In this document: positions 8,251 to 17,239 of the stretch, in pieces
Layout of the letters: every line of letters begins with the position of its first letter
How positions within the stretch are numbered: the stretch's first letter is position 1
NCBI GenBank assembly: GCA_030537295.1
Contig: JAUNNU010000005.1
Span: 1 to 47,619, forward strand
Reading direction: 5' to 3'
DNA length: 47,619 bases
DNA from: Bacteroidia bacterium
Lineage (GTDB): Bacteria > Bacteroidota > Bacteroidia > Bacteroidales > F082
Translations under genes and position numbers: made by a program
Notes under the pieces: generated by a model
Databases searched by the model: none
The model's input: only the letters and a program-made list of their open reading frames with translations
What the model was told of the DNA's origin: nothing

Positions 8251-9750
8251 TTATTTTTTCATCCTGTTAACCGTTGAAATTACGAGTTCTTTGATTTCTT
8301 TGTAACTTAACATCTTGGTAATGAATGCAATAACAATACAAAGCAGAGCTGAGATTCCAAATGCTGCCAGCCAGTTTTGACATTGCAATGATACAAAATA
8401 TGTCGTTAATGAAATTGCAACGATAAATATTACCAACTTTAACCAGAATGAAGCCCCCAATTGTATATCAAATATTTTTTTTGCTATGAAAAACTGAATC
8501 ATACAGGTTGTGAATTGAACGCATAAACTTGTAAATGCTGCTCCAAATGCTTGAAAACGAGGAATGAAAATGAAATTCAGGGTGAGATTCAACACAACTC
8601 CGCCAGCGGCGACGATATTGAGATATTTCAAATTCCCGTTTGCGGTCAGTAATGTGCCGAAAATATAAGTGACTGATATTGAGACAAAACTGCCCATTAA
8701 AACAATCAAGATTTTTGATGATTCTGAAATTCTTGCCTCAAATGCTGATAAAAGTTCCCCGTCTTGTTGTGGATAAAGCAGTTCCATAAATTCCTTGCTG
8801 AAGAATATGCAAAGCACGGCAATGATACATGTCATCGATAATATTATGCTAAATGATTGTTTTACAAGTCCTTGTAGATCTCCTTTCTCTTTTATTACAG
8901 CGGCGAAAAGTGGCAGCAGAATCACGGAAAAAAGGTAAGAAATGTTGTTTCCTGCATCAAAAAGTCGCCAGGCACGTGCGTAAAGTCCTGTTTGCGTGGC
9001 GGCGATGTCTTCTGGCAATATCCTTTCAATCAGAACCGGCTCCAACCTGTTGTAAAAACTCATAAGTAAAACCAAAAGCGCGTATGGCAGACTTTTTTTA
9101 ATAATCATTATCACAAATGGAATGTTGATTCTGATTGTCAGTTTTCCTGTATGTTTCAGCACAATGAAAATGGCGATAACAAGCGTTGCAATGTAAGAAA
9201 ATGTCTGCGAATAAATGTACCAATATATGTTGAAATTCTCTCTCGGAAATAGTCCGGACCACAGTAAGAAACTGCAAATCAATATCATAAGTATTCGGTC
9301 GAGTACTGATAAGATGCTGTCGGTCTTGAACAGAAGCAGAGCTGAAATGTTAGAACGAACATACAATATAAATGAAAGCAGCACTTGGTTGAAACCGACA
9401 ATCGCAAGGATTTTCATCTGCTCGCCCCGATAGCCGATAATCCAGCCGACAATGAAAATTACTATGAAATATATTGCTGTGAGAAAAATTTTCGCTTGTG
9501 AAATTCCTACGAAGTGCTTGGATAGCAATTGGTTATGTTGTGCGATGTTCCTGCTGTTGAAATTTGTCAGGCCGAGGTCTAATAATATATAAAAAAGGTA
9601 TGAAAATTGCGAAATCGCAAGGTAAAGCCCGTATGAAGTGTCACCAACCGTGTTTTGGACGGCGGCATCGATGCCGAGAATCCAAAACGGCTTTATCAAA
9701 AGATTGATAAAGAGAAGAAAGATGATATTTTTCAGGAACTTTTTATTCAT
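8251..9750 (-). CDS. Polysaccharide flippase (Wzx/MATE-like superfamily)
   Basis: A 499-residue integral membrane protein with about twelve to fourteen hydrophobic segments. The N-terminus LLIKPFWILGIDAAVQNTVGDTSYGLYLAISQFSYLFYILLDLGL is characteristic of Bacteroidota oligosaccharide flippases: an early membrane helix, a G-x-Y-G-x-Y turn and DLGL. The family moves undecaprenyl-linked repeat units across the inner membrane. It is upstream of the Wzz-like and ligase genes on the same strand, 176 bases away, with its own divergent promoter shared with clpS. No glycosyltransferase accompanies it, so the sugars it handles are unknown. Confidence 0.85.
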   Translation of the reverse strand: MNKKFLKNIIFLLFINLLIKPFWILGIDAAVQNTVGDTSYGLYLAISQFSYLFYILLDLGLTNFNSRNIAQHNQLLSKHFVGISQAKIFLTAIYFIVIFIVGWIIGYRGEQMKILAIVGFNQVLLSFILYVRSNISALLLFKTDSILSVLDRILMILICSFLLWSGLFPRENFNIYWYIYSQTFSYIATLVIAIFIVLKHTGKLTIRINIPFVIMIIKKSLPYALLVLLMSFYNRLEPVLIERILPEDIAATQTGLYARAWRLFDAGNNISYLFSVILLPLFAAVIKEKGDLQGLVKQSFSIILSMTCIIAVLCIFFSKEFMELLYPQQDGELLSAFEARISESSKILIVLMGSFVSISVTYIFGTLLTANGNLKYLNIVAAGGVVLNLTLNFIFIPRFQAFGAAFTSLCVQFTTCMIQFFIAKKIFDIQLGASFWLKLVIFIVAISLTTYFVSLQCQNWLAAFGISALLCIVIAFITKMLSYKEIKELVISTVNRMKK

Positions 9751-9816
9751 TATGAACTAAATTATTCCAAGTTGCGTTTACTATTAATAATTTGCAATTA
9801 TCTAAAAAAATCGTTG

Positions 9817-9824
9817 CAAAGATA
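9817..9824 (-). promoter_or_regulatory. Putative -7 promoter element for the flippase gene
   Basis: Minus-strand TATCTTTG about 70 bases before the flippase start, facing away from the clpS element 22 bases to the right. The two form a compact divergent promoter. Confidence 0.6.
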
Positions 9825-9845
9825 GTTCATTTAATAATAAAATTG

Positions 9846-9853
9846 TACCTTTG
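9846..9853 (+). promoter_or_regulatory. Putative -7 promoter element for clpS-relA
   Basis: TACCTTTG, followed by GC, 17 bases before the clpS ATG. It is the strongest promoter-like signal in this divergent intergenic region. Confidence 0.6.
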
Positions 9854-9870
9854 CAATATATTTTTTTAAA

Positions 9871-10143
9871 ATGGAAAAGGAAAAGCAGCAATATAGTGGT
9901 TCAACAGACGAACTTTTAGATGAGGAAAAAAGTCTGATTTTGATTAATGATGACGTTAATTCCTTTGATTATGTGATAGATACGCTTGTCAAAGTTTGCA
10001 ATCACACGTGGGAGCAGGCGGAGACTTGCGCTTGGATTACTCATTACAAAGGACGTTGCGCTGTGAAATCTGGTTCGTTTGAGGAATTGAAACCATATTA
10101 TGAAAGCTTGTTGAACCATCATCTTACAGTTAAAATTCAATGA
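9871..10143 (+). CDS. clpS: ClpS, ATP-dependent Clp protease adaptor
   Basis: A 90-residue protein of ClpS size. It has the core LILINDDVNSFDYVIDTLVKVC (NDD and F-x-YV), then QAETCAWITHYKGRCAVKSG and a C-terminal strand. The NDD and the His of THYKG correspond to residues that bind the N-terminal primary residue of substrates in ClpS; the usual Met of the pocket region is not obvious. The role is to hand N-degron proteins to ClpA/ClpC-type unfoldases. The stop overlaps the start of the RelA/SpoT gene in ATGA, so the adaptor is translationally coupled to alarmone synthesis. An aat gene in the same window supplies the modifying enzyme. Confidence 0.88.
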   Translation: MEKEKQQYSGSTDELLDEEKSLILINDDVNSFDYVIDTLVKVCNHTWEQAETCAWITHYKGRCAVKSGSFEELKPYYESLLNHHLTVKIQ

Positions 10144-12386
10144 ATACAAAACAATTTTCTGATCAAGATAAAACCGACATAAAAAAGGCATACGATGCTC
10201 TTATTCAATCGATTTGTGAGACAATGACTCCTGATGAAATTGAATATGTCAGGAAAGCATACGATTTATGTTGTGAAAAATTTGGCGAATCTGTAATGGA
10301 TTCGGGTCGCCCCGTCGTGCTTCATGCACTGAATGTCGCCCAGATTGCGTATTCGGAACTCGGCATGAGAAGCAAGACAGTGGTCAGCGCACTTCTGCAT
10401 AACATAACAAGATATACCGATGTCACTTTCGATGAGATAAAAACATTGTTTGGTGATAGAGTTGCATTGATTCTCAATGATTTGGAAAAAGTAATGGGTC
10501 TTGACTTGACTCATATCGCAACGCAGTCAGACACTTTTAGGAAATTGTTTCTTTCAATTATTGACGACATACGTGTCGTGATGCTGATTCTGGCTCATTG
10601 TCTTGACAGTTGCAGAAACAAATCTGACATAGAATGCGGGGTGATTGAATCTGCCCCCAATGATTCACAGGAATTTATAGAAAAAAAGAGATTAGCCAAG
10701 TTTTTTGATGAGGTGAAATACATCATTATTCCGATAGTGCATCGTCTTGGCTTGTATAAAATCAAGCAGGAATTTGAGGAAGCACTGATGATTTATGAGA
10801 ATCCTCGTGAATTTTATGAAATAAAAGAGAAAATCATCCTTTCCAGAGACATGCAAGTGAAGAAGATGGAGGCGTTTCTGAAGCCTATCCGCCAGGGGCT
10901 TGCAGAGAGTGGATATGATACTACAATAAAATGGCGTACGAAATCAGTGCCTTCCATCTTTGCGAAAATGAAAGCTCAAGATGTTCCTTTCGAGAAAGTC
11001 TATGATCTCTTTGCTGTGCGTATCATAATCAATAATCCAAGGAAATCAATATTTGACGAGAGAAGTGACTGCTGGAAAGTCTATGCCATGGTGACAAGTC
11101 TCTATAAGCCGAATGAAAAACGTATGAGAGACTGGATAACTGTTCCGAAGGCGTCTGGTTATGAGTCACTTCACGCTACTGTTGAAGATGGAACGTATAA
11201 CGTTGAGGTTCAGATACGTACACTTAGGATGGACGATAACGCTGAACGCGGGACGGCATCGCATTGGCTTTATAAAGCAGGTAATGACAAGCATCAAACT
11301 GCCGATGAGTGGCTGAATCAGATCCGTGAAATAATTGAAATGCCGGAACAGGAAAAAGACAACAACGCTTTTGACAGCAGTCTGGCGAAAAAAGGCAAGG
11401 CGGATAAGATATTCATTATCACTCCGCAAGGTGATGTGAAACAGCTTCCGGTCGGCTCTACGATTTTGGATTTTGCATTTGAAGTGCATACTCAAGTCGG
11501 CTGCCATTGCATCGGAGCTCGTGTCAACGGCAAGATGCAACCAATCAGATATGTACTGAATAACGGCGATCGCGTTGAAATTCAGACAAGTAAGAAGCAA
11601 GTGCCGAAGGCCGACTGGCTTAATTACGTCAATACTGAAAAATCAAAAGGCCGTATAAAACGTTACCTGAAAGATCAGGAGATGAAAGAAGCCGAACTCG
11701 GAAGCTCAATCTTTCACAGGAAACTCAAAAACTGGAAAATTGAATTTAACGATAAGATTTTCAGTGATTTGCTGAAAAAATACGACTGCGGTTCCGGCAT
11801 TGAGTTCTATCATAAAATCGCGACAGACCGTATCGATCTTGCCGAAATGAAGGCTTTCATCTTGTCTTTCTACGAAGAAAAAGAAAATCATCAGGATAGG
11901 GTGGAAGATGACCCGAAGAAAGAGAAACCCGTTGGCTTTGATGATGATGTGATGACAATTGGCACAAATATCAGCGGTATGGCTTTTAAGATGGCGAAAT
12001 GTTGCAACCCGATTCAAGGTGACGATGTGGTGGGTTTCATAAATGTCGGCGGCGTAATTTCAATCCACAGGACAAACTGTCATAATTTCATTGCGATAAG
12101 GAAACGCTATCCATATCGTGTTGTTGACGTGAAATGGCAGAACGATTCCGCTGTTTCAAGGGCTTCGTTTAAAATCACGGCCAAGGACAATTTCGGAATA
12201 CTCAGCGATATCACGGAGGTGATGAAGCAGATGGAAATCAATATCGTTGATGCAAAAATGGGTACAAAAAATGGCCTCTATGAAGGCCATTTCGTAGTTC
12301 AAATATCAAACACCGGCTATTTGGAACAATTGCTGCGCCGTCTGCGTGAAGTTCGTGGTGTCATCGAAGTCCAAAGAAACGACTGA
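10140..12386 (+). CDS. relA: RelA/SpoT-family (p)ppGpp synthetase with degenerate hydrolase domain
   Basis: 748 residues, full length for a long RSH. Domains in order: HD hydrolase-like (about 40-200), synthetase (about 250-375), TGS (about 421-485), zinc-finger/RIS-like (about 605-660, CCNPIQGDDVVGF with later Cys/His) and ACT (about 672-748). In the hydrolase domain the HDxxED motif reads H87-N88-I-T-R91-Y92, and the later A-D-R-L-H-N motif reads A-H-C-L-D-S (152-157), so ppGpp hydrolysis is probably lost. The synthetase keeps YDLFAVR (Asp289), GYESLHATV and EVQIRT (Glu356). The charged motif near 328-331 is RMRD, nearer the RXKD of bifunctional enzymes than the EXDD of proteobacterial RelA. 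I infer a synthetase-only enzyme, with a separate hydrolase elsewhere. Confidence 0.92.
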   Translation: MNTKQFSDQDKTDIKKAYDALIQSICETMTPDEIEYVRKAYDLCCEKFGESVMDSGRPVVLHALNVAQIAYSELGMRSKTVVSALLHNITRYTDVTFDEIKTLFGDRVALILNDLEKVMGLDLTHIATQSDTFRKLFLSIIDDIRVVMLILAHCLDSCRNKSDIECGVIESAPNDSQEFIEKKRLAKFFDEVKYIIIPIVHRLGLYKIKQEFEEALMIYENPREFYEIKEKIILSRDMQVKKMEAFLKPIRQGLAESGYDTTIKWRTKSVPSIFAKMKAQDVPFEKVYDLFAVRIIINNPRKSIFDERSDCWKVYAMVTSLYKPNEKRMRDWITVPKASGYESLHATVEDGTYNVEVQIRTLRMDDNAERGTASHWLYKAGNDKHQTADEWLNQIREIIEMPEQEKDNNAFDSSLAKKGKADKIFIITPQGDVKQLPVGSTILDFAFEVHTQVGCHCIGARVNGKMQPIRYVLNNGDRVEIQTSKKQVPKADWLNYVNTEKSKGRIKRYLKDQEMKEAELGSSIFHRKLKNWKIEFNDKIFSDLLKKYDCGSGIEFYHKIATDRIDLAEMKAFILSFYEEKENHQDRVEDDPKKEKPVGFDDDVMTIGTNISGMAFKMAKCCNPIQGDDVVGFINVGGVISIHRTNCHNFIAIRKRYPYRVVDVKWQNDSAVSRASFKITAKDNFGILSDITEVMKQMEINIVDAKMGTKNGLYEGHFVVQISNTGYLEQLLRRLREVRGVIEVQRND

Positions 12387-12393
12387 TAATCAG

Positions 12394-13668
12394 TTACTTT
12401 GTCATAATATCGATGATTTCGGCATCAGTTTCTCTCATGCCGATGCTGCCGAGTAATCCGACATTTCTGATTGTGTCTTCAATGTCAGCCCCGACAATGC
12501 CGTCACCGGCTTCAAGATTGTTGCCGTCTTTTGCCATGTGATAGCCGAGAAGTCCGGCTTCGACGGATGCCGCGATTTTTGAAGCGCATGATGACTTCGC
12601 ACCGTCACATACCAAACCTGAAACTGTCGCCACAGCGTTACTCAATGTTTTCTCGATGACTTCAAGCGGTTCGCCGAGAAGATATGCGATTCCGCATGCT
12701 GATGCGCAACCGGCACTGACGGCTCCGCAATATGCCGAGAGTCGGCCGATGCGCGTTTTCTGATGAATGGCGGTGAGGTTTGAAACGACAAGAGCGCGGT
12801 AAAGTCTCTCGTCGCTGACTTTATATTCTTCAGCGTAAGTGAGAACCGGCATTGAGACTGTAAGCCCTTGATTGCCACTGCCTGAATTGATGATGACAGG
12901 AAGCTCGCAACCGTTCATGCGTGCGTCAGAACCTGCTGCGGCACGAGCTTTGGCACGGATTTTGACATCGCTCCCGTAGTATTTCAAAAGCGTCTTCCCG
13001 ACATTGGCTCCCCAGTTGTTTTTGAGACCTTCGTCTGAAATGGCTTTGTTGTATTCGATTTGGCGACTTATAATAGCTTGAATATCAGCAATTTCAACGC
13101 TGTCTGCGAAATCAACGATTTTTGCGATGCTGAGGCAGCTGCGGTCGGTGAGTTTCTTGCTTGGCTTGCTGATTGCTTCGCATTGGAACAAGGTCTCGTT
13201 ATCTTTGCGGATGCATACGATGTTCGTATGGAATCCTGAGATTCTGACTTCCGCATGATGTTCTCCTTTGAAAACGACGATTGTCACGTCAAGTTGCTCC
13301 GTTGTGTCAACATGTTTGACTTTTATAGGAGTTTCTTTGAGGAACTTCTCGGTTTCTTTTTTCTGTTCAGGTGTCACGTTGGCGATGACTTCAAGGGCTT
13401 TGCTTGCGTCGCCGGCAACGATTCCGACTGCTGCCGCCGCTTGTATCCCCTTCATTCCATTGGTGTTAGGAACGATTACGCTTTTGACGTTTTTGATGAT
13501 ATTGCCGCTTGCGAGCACTTCAACGCGTTCTGGTATCATGCCCAAAACTTCACGCGCCTTCGCCGCTGCGTACGCAAGACATATCGGCTCCGTACAACCC
13601 ATCGCCGGGACCAATTCTTCTTTCAGAATGTTGATATACAATTGATAACAAGAATCTGTTTTTTCCAT
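12394..13668 (-). CDS. L-cysteine desulfidase-family protein (UPF0597, CyuA/YhaM-like)
   Basis: 424 residues, the family's usual length. The N-terminus ELVPAMGCTEPICLAYAAAKA is the UPF0597 signature and contributes a cluster cysteine; further cysteines occur in GCASACGIAYLLG and VCDGAKSSCASKIAASVEA, consistent with an Fe-S-dependent lyase. NSGSGNQGLTVSMPVL is another conserved block. The family degrades L-cysteine to pyruvate, ammonia and sulfide, and is distantly related to serine dehydratase alpha chains. It begins 22 bases after the TPR gene and probably shares the lolD promoter. It is convergent with relA, with only seven bases between stops. The exact substrate is inferred. Confidence 0.85.
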   Translation of the reverse strand: MEKTDSCYQLYINILKEELVPAMGCTEPICLAYAAAKAREVLGMIPERVEVLASGNIIKNVKSVIVPNTNGMKGIQAAAAVGIVAGDASKALEVIANVTPEQKKETEKFLKETPIKVKHVDTTEQLDVTIVVFKGEHHAEVRISGFHTNIVCIRKDNETLFQCEAISKPSKKLTDRSCLSIAKIVDFADSVEIADIQAIISRQIEYNKAISDEGLKNNWGANVGKTLLKYYGSDVKIRAKARAAAGSDARMNGCELPVIINSGSGNQGLTVSMPVLTYAEEYKVSDERLYRALVVSNLTAIHQKTRIGRLSAYCGAVSAGCASACGIAYLLGEPLEVIEKTLSNAVATVSGLVCDGAKSSCASKIAASVEAGLLGYHMAKDGNNLEAGDGIVGADIEDTIRNVGLLGSIGMRETDAEIIDIMTK

Positions 13669-13690
13669 TTTACGATGATTTTTTCAAAAA

Positions 13691-15715
13691 TTAGTTGCTT
13701 TTACTTATTTCCATTGAAATTATTTCGACATCACCGTTTTCTGGTGATATCTCAATCCATGTGTTGTCTTCACTGAACCATTTATATTGTGATCCGACTC
13801 TGATTATGAAGTCATTAACATCCTGGTTTGCAGGAACATTAACAACGAAACCGCCGTTTTTGCCGTTGCTTGAACCATACGATACGTACATCGTGTATTG
13901 TTTCGTGTCAAGGTTTTTTGCCTTGATATACAGATAGTTACTGCGTCGTGCTGTAACGTCAATAGGATGGAAACTAAAGCGTTTTGTTTGATTTGAATTG
14001 ATAGTCAAAGATTCAGAGACCAAATCAGCGATTTTGTTGGCGGCGAGAAGCTCACCGATTTCCTTGATTTTGTCAGATGGATACGTATTCCCCAAATTTA
14101 AGCTCATAGCCTGCGTGTAGAATTCAGTGGCCTTGTCGTAATTCTTTGTGTTAAATTGAGCATCAGCTTTGGTAATCAATATGTTATATTCGTTTTGCAG
14201 TGATTCCAAATGCAGTTTTTCCATTTGTTGTGCGGATGCAATTTGTTGTGTCGCAGCTTCGTCATTGGGTTTGTTTGCCAATGCAATGTTGAATTGTTTC
14301 AAGGCCTCTTTGTAATCTTGATTGGTCAATGCGGCAGCGCCTTCTGACATCGCAAACTGATAATTTTCTTCTTTCTGACGTTGGTCTTCATAAATCCTTG
14401 CAATGGCTTCAAGTTGCGCAATGGCCGTCGCATTATTGGAGTCAATTTTTAAAACTTCGTTGAAAGTCAACTCGGCTTCGGCATATTTATTATCTGTAAT
14501 TTGTTGATTACCAACATTTATTAGATTTTGAATATTGGCTAAACGTTGATTTTCAGCTTCAATTGCAGCCTGACGTTCACGTTCTTCTGCCAACTGCTGA
14601 AGGCGGAGAATCTGGTTTTCGGCGTTTTCTTTCTTTGAAGTCGCCTCCAGACTGTTTGGTTTCAGCTCAAGTGCCTGGACATAAAATGAAATCGCAAGTT
14701 CATAATCTTGAGAACTTTCTGCATTTTCACCTTTGTTAATTAACTCTGCAAAGTCGTTGTCAAGTTTCTCTTTTTCTTTTTGAATCCTTTCAAGCTCCTC
14801 GCGGTTGATGATTTCGTCAATTCTCGTAATCATTTCTTGTGCGTATGAGTCGTTCGGAATATCTGTCAAAGCCGCTTGATATGTTGATCTCGCTTCCTGA
14901 TACGACTGGCTCTCATACAAAGCATCCGCCTCTCTGATTTTTGCATCGTAGCGGTCTGCAACATCTTTTTTCGCTTGAATTGATGTAATAATTGCAGGGA
15001 CTTCGGTGTCCTGTGGGAAAATCTGCAATGCTTTTTGGTATGAATCAAGGGCTTCTACATATTTTTTGCGAAGTTCAAAATCGTGGCCTTCCTTCTTAAA
15101 TCGTTCAAATTCAGACATTTTTACGTTGAATGCTTCATTTTTTCCTTGTGCTTCAGTTAACTTTTTCTGAACCGAATTGTCGTCAGGAAAGAGTTCCAAT
15201 GCTGATTCATATTGCATGACGGCTTCCGCAAATTTTTCATCAGCAAGAAGGTTGTCGCCTATCGCAACCATATTGTTGAATGAATCAAGTTTCTCTTTTT
15301 CTCTTTGGAAAAGCTCGGTTATTTCATTTTTTTTGCTTAAGGAATATTTGTCATTTGGCATGACTTTCAATGCGTTATCATATTCAGCAAGTGCGTTTTG
15401 CAGCTCACCGTTGTTGTAGTAAGCGTCTGCCAGGTCGAGATGTTCAAAAAACTCTTCTTCTTTTTTGCTTTCTTCACGAATGATATTCAATGTTTTGTCT
15501 AATTTATTTTTCGCCGTTGCATCATTAGGCTTCATGCGTAACGCTTCTTGATAGCATGTCTTCGCCTTGAGGTATTCCTTGTTCGCAAATTCTTTATCTC
15601 CACTTGAAATGAGCGACTGATAAGTTGGCTCTTGCACTTGTGCTGAAGCGTAATTGCTTGTGAAACAGATAATTGCAAATAGAATTACGAATGTTGCTTT
15701 GATTAATTTATTCAT
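13691..15715 (-). CDS. Exported multi-TPR protein
   Basis: A signal peptide (MNKLIKATFVILFAIICFTSNYASAQ) is followed by about nine TPR-like repeats of the form A-x-x-x-Y-x-x-A-L-x-x-x-P-x-D, each ending in PND/PNS/PQD-type turns, and by a non-TPR beta-rich C-terminal domain of about 90 residues. An in-frame ATG at 15751 overlaps the lolD stop (ATGA), but it would prepend twelve polar residues to the signal, so I prefer 15715. Predicted location: periplasm or surface. TPR arrays mediate protein-protein contacts; the partner is unknown. It lies between lolD and the desulfidase gene, so transcription with lolD is likely. Confidence 0.82.
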   Translation of the reverse strand: MNKLIKATFVILFAIICFTSNYASAQVQEPTYQSLISSGDKEFANKEYLKAKTCYQEALRMKPNDATAKNKLDKTLNIIREESKKEEEFFEHLDLADAYYNNGELQNALAEYDNALKVMPNDKYSLSKKNEITELFQREKEKLDSFNNMVAIGDNLLADEKFAEAVMQYESALELFPDDNSVQKKLTEAQGKNEAFNVKMSEFERFKKEGHDFELRKKYVEALDSYQKALQIFPQDTEVPAIITSIQAKKDVADRYDAKIREADALYESQSYQEARSTYQAALTDIPNDSYAQEMITRIDEIINREELERIQKEKEKLDNDFAELINKGENAESSQDYELAISFYVQALELKPNSLEATSKKENAENQILRLQQLAEERERQAAIEAENQRLANIQNLINVGNQQITDNKYAEAELTFNEVLKIDSNNATAIAQLEAIARIYEDQRQKEENYQFAMSEGAAALTNQDYKEALKQFNIALANKPNDEAATQQIASAQQMEKLHLESLQNEYNILITKADAQFNTKNYDKATEFYTQAMSLNLGNTYPSDKIKEIGELLAANKIADLVSESLTINSNQTKRFSFHPIDVTARRSNYLYIKAKNLDTKQYTMYVSYGSSNGKNGGFVVNVPANQDVNDFIIRVGSQYKWFSEDNTWIEISPENGDVEIISMEISKSN

Positions 15716-15747
15716 GTTCAAATTTATTAAATTAGTGTTATTTGTTG

Positions 15748-16407
15748 TCATTTATTACTTTCAATTTTACCATCTTTTATTGTCAGCATTCTGTCGGCCA
15801 TTTGTGCGAGTTCGTTGTTGTGTGTCACGATGACGAAAGTCTGTCCTGTTTTTTCTCTTAATTTAAAGAAAAGTTCATGGAGTTCCTTTGCATTTTGGGA
15901 GTCGAGATTGCCCGACGGTTCATCGGCAAGAATTACCGACGGTTTGTTAATCAAAGCGCGGGCTACTGCGATTCGTTGCTGTTCACCGCCTGAAAGCATT
16001 GAAGGCTTGTGGTCGGCTCTGTCGGTAAGTTTAAGATATTCAAGAAGTTGCATCGCTCTTTCAGTGGCATCTTTTTTTGAAACTCCGGCAATGTAAGCTG
16101 GGATGCAGATGTTTTCCAAAGCTGTAAATTCAGGGAGCAGGTGGTGAAACTGGAATACGAAACCGATGTTTTTGTTGCGGAATGCGGCGAGATTCTTCTG
16201 ATTCATCTTGCTTACGTTCTGTCCGTTGAAAAGAACATCGCCTTTGTCGGCTTTTTCAAGCGTTCCGATGATTTGCAACAGCGTTGATTTTCCTGCACCA
16301 GATGCGCCTACAATCGTAACGATTTCGCCGTTATCGATTTGTAAATCAATGCCTTTGATTACGTCAACGTTGCCGAAAGACTTATATATTCCGTTCGCCT
16401 GAATCAT
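15748..16407 (-). CDS. lolD: LolD-like ABC transporter ATP-binding protein
   Basis: 219 residues, typical of MacB/LolD-type ATPases. Walker A GASGAGKS at 34-41, Q-loop in [12 protein letters not shown], signature LSGGE at 138-142, Walker B VILADEP at 158-164 and the switch His in [20 protein letters not shown] and the D-S-x-N/x-A element after Walker B are characteristic of LolD, which powers release of outer-membrane lipoproteins by LolCE. LolC/E genes are not in the window, so a related export role is possible. It is first in a probable operon with the TPR protein and the desulfidase. Confidence 0.85.
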   Translation of the reverse strand: MIQANGIYKSFGNVDVIKGIDLQIDNGEIVTIVGASGAGKSTLLQIIGTLEKADKGDVLFNGQNVSKMNQKNLAAFRNKNIGFVFQFHHLLPEFTALENICIPAYIAGVSKKDATERAMQLLEYLKLTDRADHKPSMLSGGEQQRIAVARALINKPSVILADEPSGNLDSQNAKELHELFFKLREKTGQTFVIVTHNNELAQMADRMLTIKDGKIESNK

Positions 16408-16422
16408 GATTTAAATTTTGTG

Positions 16423-16430
16423 CAAAGGTA
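16423..16430 (-). promoter_or_regulatory. Putative -7 promoter element for lolD
   Basis: Minus-strand TACCTTTG followed by CA, about 16 bases before the lolD ATG. It is the only promoter-like signal ahead of the three-gene run. Confidence 0.6.
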
Positions 16431-16457
16431 ATAAAAAAACAGGCTTGGATGAAAGAA

Positions 16458-17057
16458 TTAGTCGGAAAATTCAATTATTTTCCTGTAAATATTAAGTGGG
16501 AAATACATTCGTCTTGTTGTTGCTTTAATATCTTTTGAAGTTTGAAAATTAAAGCCGTTTCTGCAATAAAACATGTTTGTTCTTGAATTGTTTAGTGCAT
16601 CTACAGTTACGAATAAGCAACCGGCAATTGAATAATTCAGAAAGGTGTATATTACGTAGTTCAAAATGTATTCTCCAATACCTTGTGATTGCAAGTCCGA
16701 TTTCACGGCGAGATGACCTATATTTATGGCGGGGAAAACATTCATGGTTTCAAAATATTCATCATACAGAGAGTCCTTGCCCAAAGGGGCGTTTTCTTTC
16801 ATGCAATCTTTTACGTCTGTTTTGTCCTCGTATTCAATTACTAATGAATCGTTTGCAAGTGTAAATGCAGCAACTATGTCGTTGTCATACAGCACGCAAT
16901 ATGCTGAAAACATGTGACATTTTGAGCAAATGAAAACTTCCTTCTGGAAGAAAATATCCAAATCATTATTGCCACACGAAAATGAAGACATCTTTTTAAA
17001 ATTGTCTTCATCCAAGATTTTAAAACTAATTCTCGAGAATTGGATTTTTGCCGCCAT
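16458..17057 (-). CDS. GNAT-family N-acetyltransferase, possible toxin of a TA pair
   Basis: 199 residues. The N-terminal block FSCGNNDLDIFFQ and the later INIGHLAVKSDLQSQGIGEYIL match GNAT proteins related to TacT/AtaT-type toxins; QSQGIG is the acetyl-CoA pyrophosphate loop. VTVDALNNSRTNMFYCRNGF is the C-terminal GNAT motif B, with the conserved aromatic in FY. The start lies inside the 3' end of a small upstream gene with a 32-base overlap, the layout expected for an antitoxin-toxin pair. Known GNAT toxins acetylate aminoacyl-tRNA. An ordinary metabolic or protein acetyltransferase cannot be excluded; the partner is not a recognisable DUF1778 antitoxin. Confidence 0.75.
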   Translation of the reverse strand: MAAKIQFSRISFKILDEDNFKKMSSFSCGNNDLDIFFQKEVFICSKCHMFSAYCVLYDNDIVAAFTLANDSLVIEYEDKTDVKDCMKENAPLGKDSLYDEYFETMNVFPAINIGHLAVKSDLQSQGIGEYILNYVIYTFLNYSIAGCLFVTVDALNNSRTNMFYCRNGFNFQTSKDIKATTRRMYFPLNIYRKIIEFSD

Positions 17058-17211
17058 TGTTTTTTGTTACTTCCACACCAACACTAATTATTTTCTTTAG
17101 CAAAGCGGATTGTGACTCTCTTTCTTCTGAAGATGCATCACCACACACAATTCTTCTGAACTCTTTTATGTCCTCATTACCCATTGGGGGATTTGAAACT
17201 GCTTTTATCAT
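17026..17211 (-). CDS. Small protein upstream of the GNAT gene, possible antitoxin
   Basis: 61 residues from the ATG at 17211. A longer frame from 17280 would start upstream of the -7 promoter element (17228-17235), so the short start is preferred. The sequence (IKEFRRIVCGDASSEERESQSALLKKIISVGVEV) predicts two or three helices with a charged central turn; I recognise no DNA-binding fold. It precedes and overlaps the GNAT gene by 32 bases. Position and size suit an antitoxin or accessory subunit; sequence alone does not prove it. Confidence 0.6.
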   Translation of the reverse strand: MIKAVSNPPMGNEDIKEFRRIVCGDASSEERESQSALLKKIISVGVEVTKNNGGKNPILEN

Positions 17212-17227
17212 CTTATTATTTTTGTCG

Positions 17228-17235
17228 CAAAAGTA
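17228..17235 (-). promoter_or_regulatory. Putative -7 promoter element for the GNAT pair
   Basis: Minus-strand TACTTTTG followed by CGAC, 16 bases before the ATG at 17211. It decides the start of the small upstream gene. Confidence 0.5.
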
Positions 17236-17239
17236 ATAA

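Noticed and set aside
13255..13776. Plus-strand open frame of 173 codons opposite the desulfidase gene
   Set aside because: It is the shadow of a strongly conserved family on the other strand; no start context or family match.
17028..17041. Palindrome AATTCTCGAGAATT in the GNAT gene overlap
   Set aside because: It lies in coding sequence of both genes, not near the promoter; a chance palindrome is likely.
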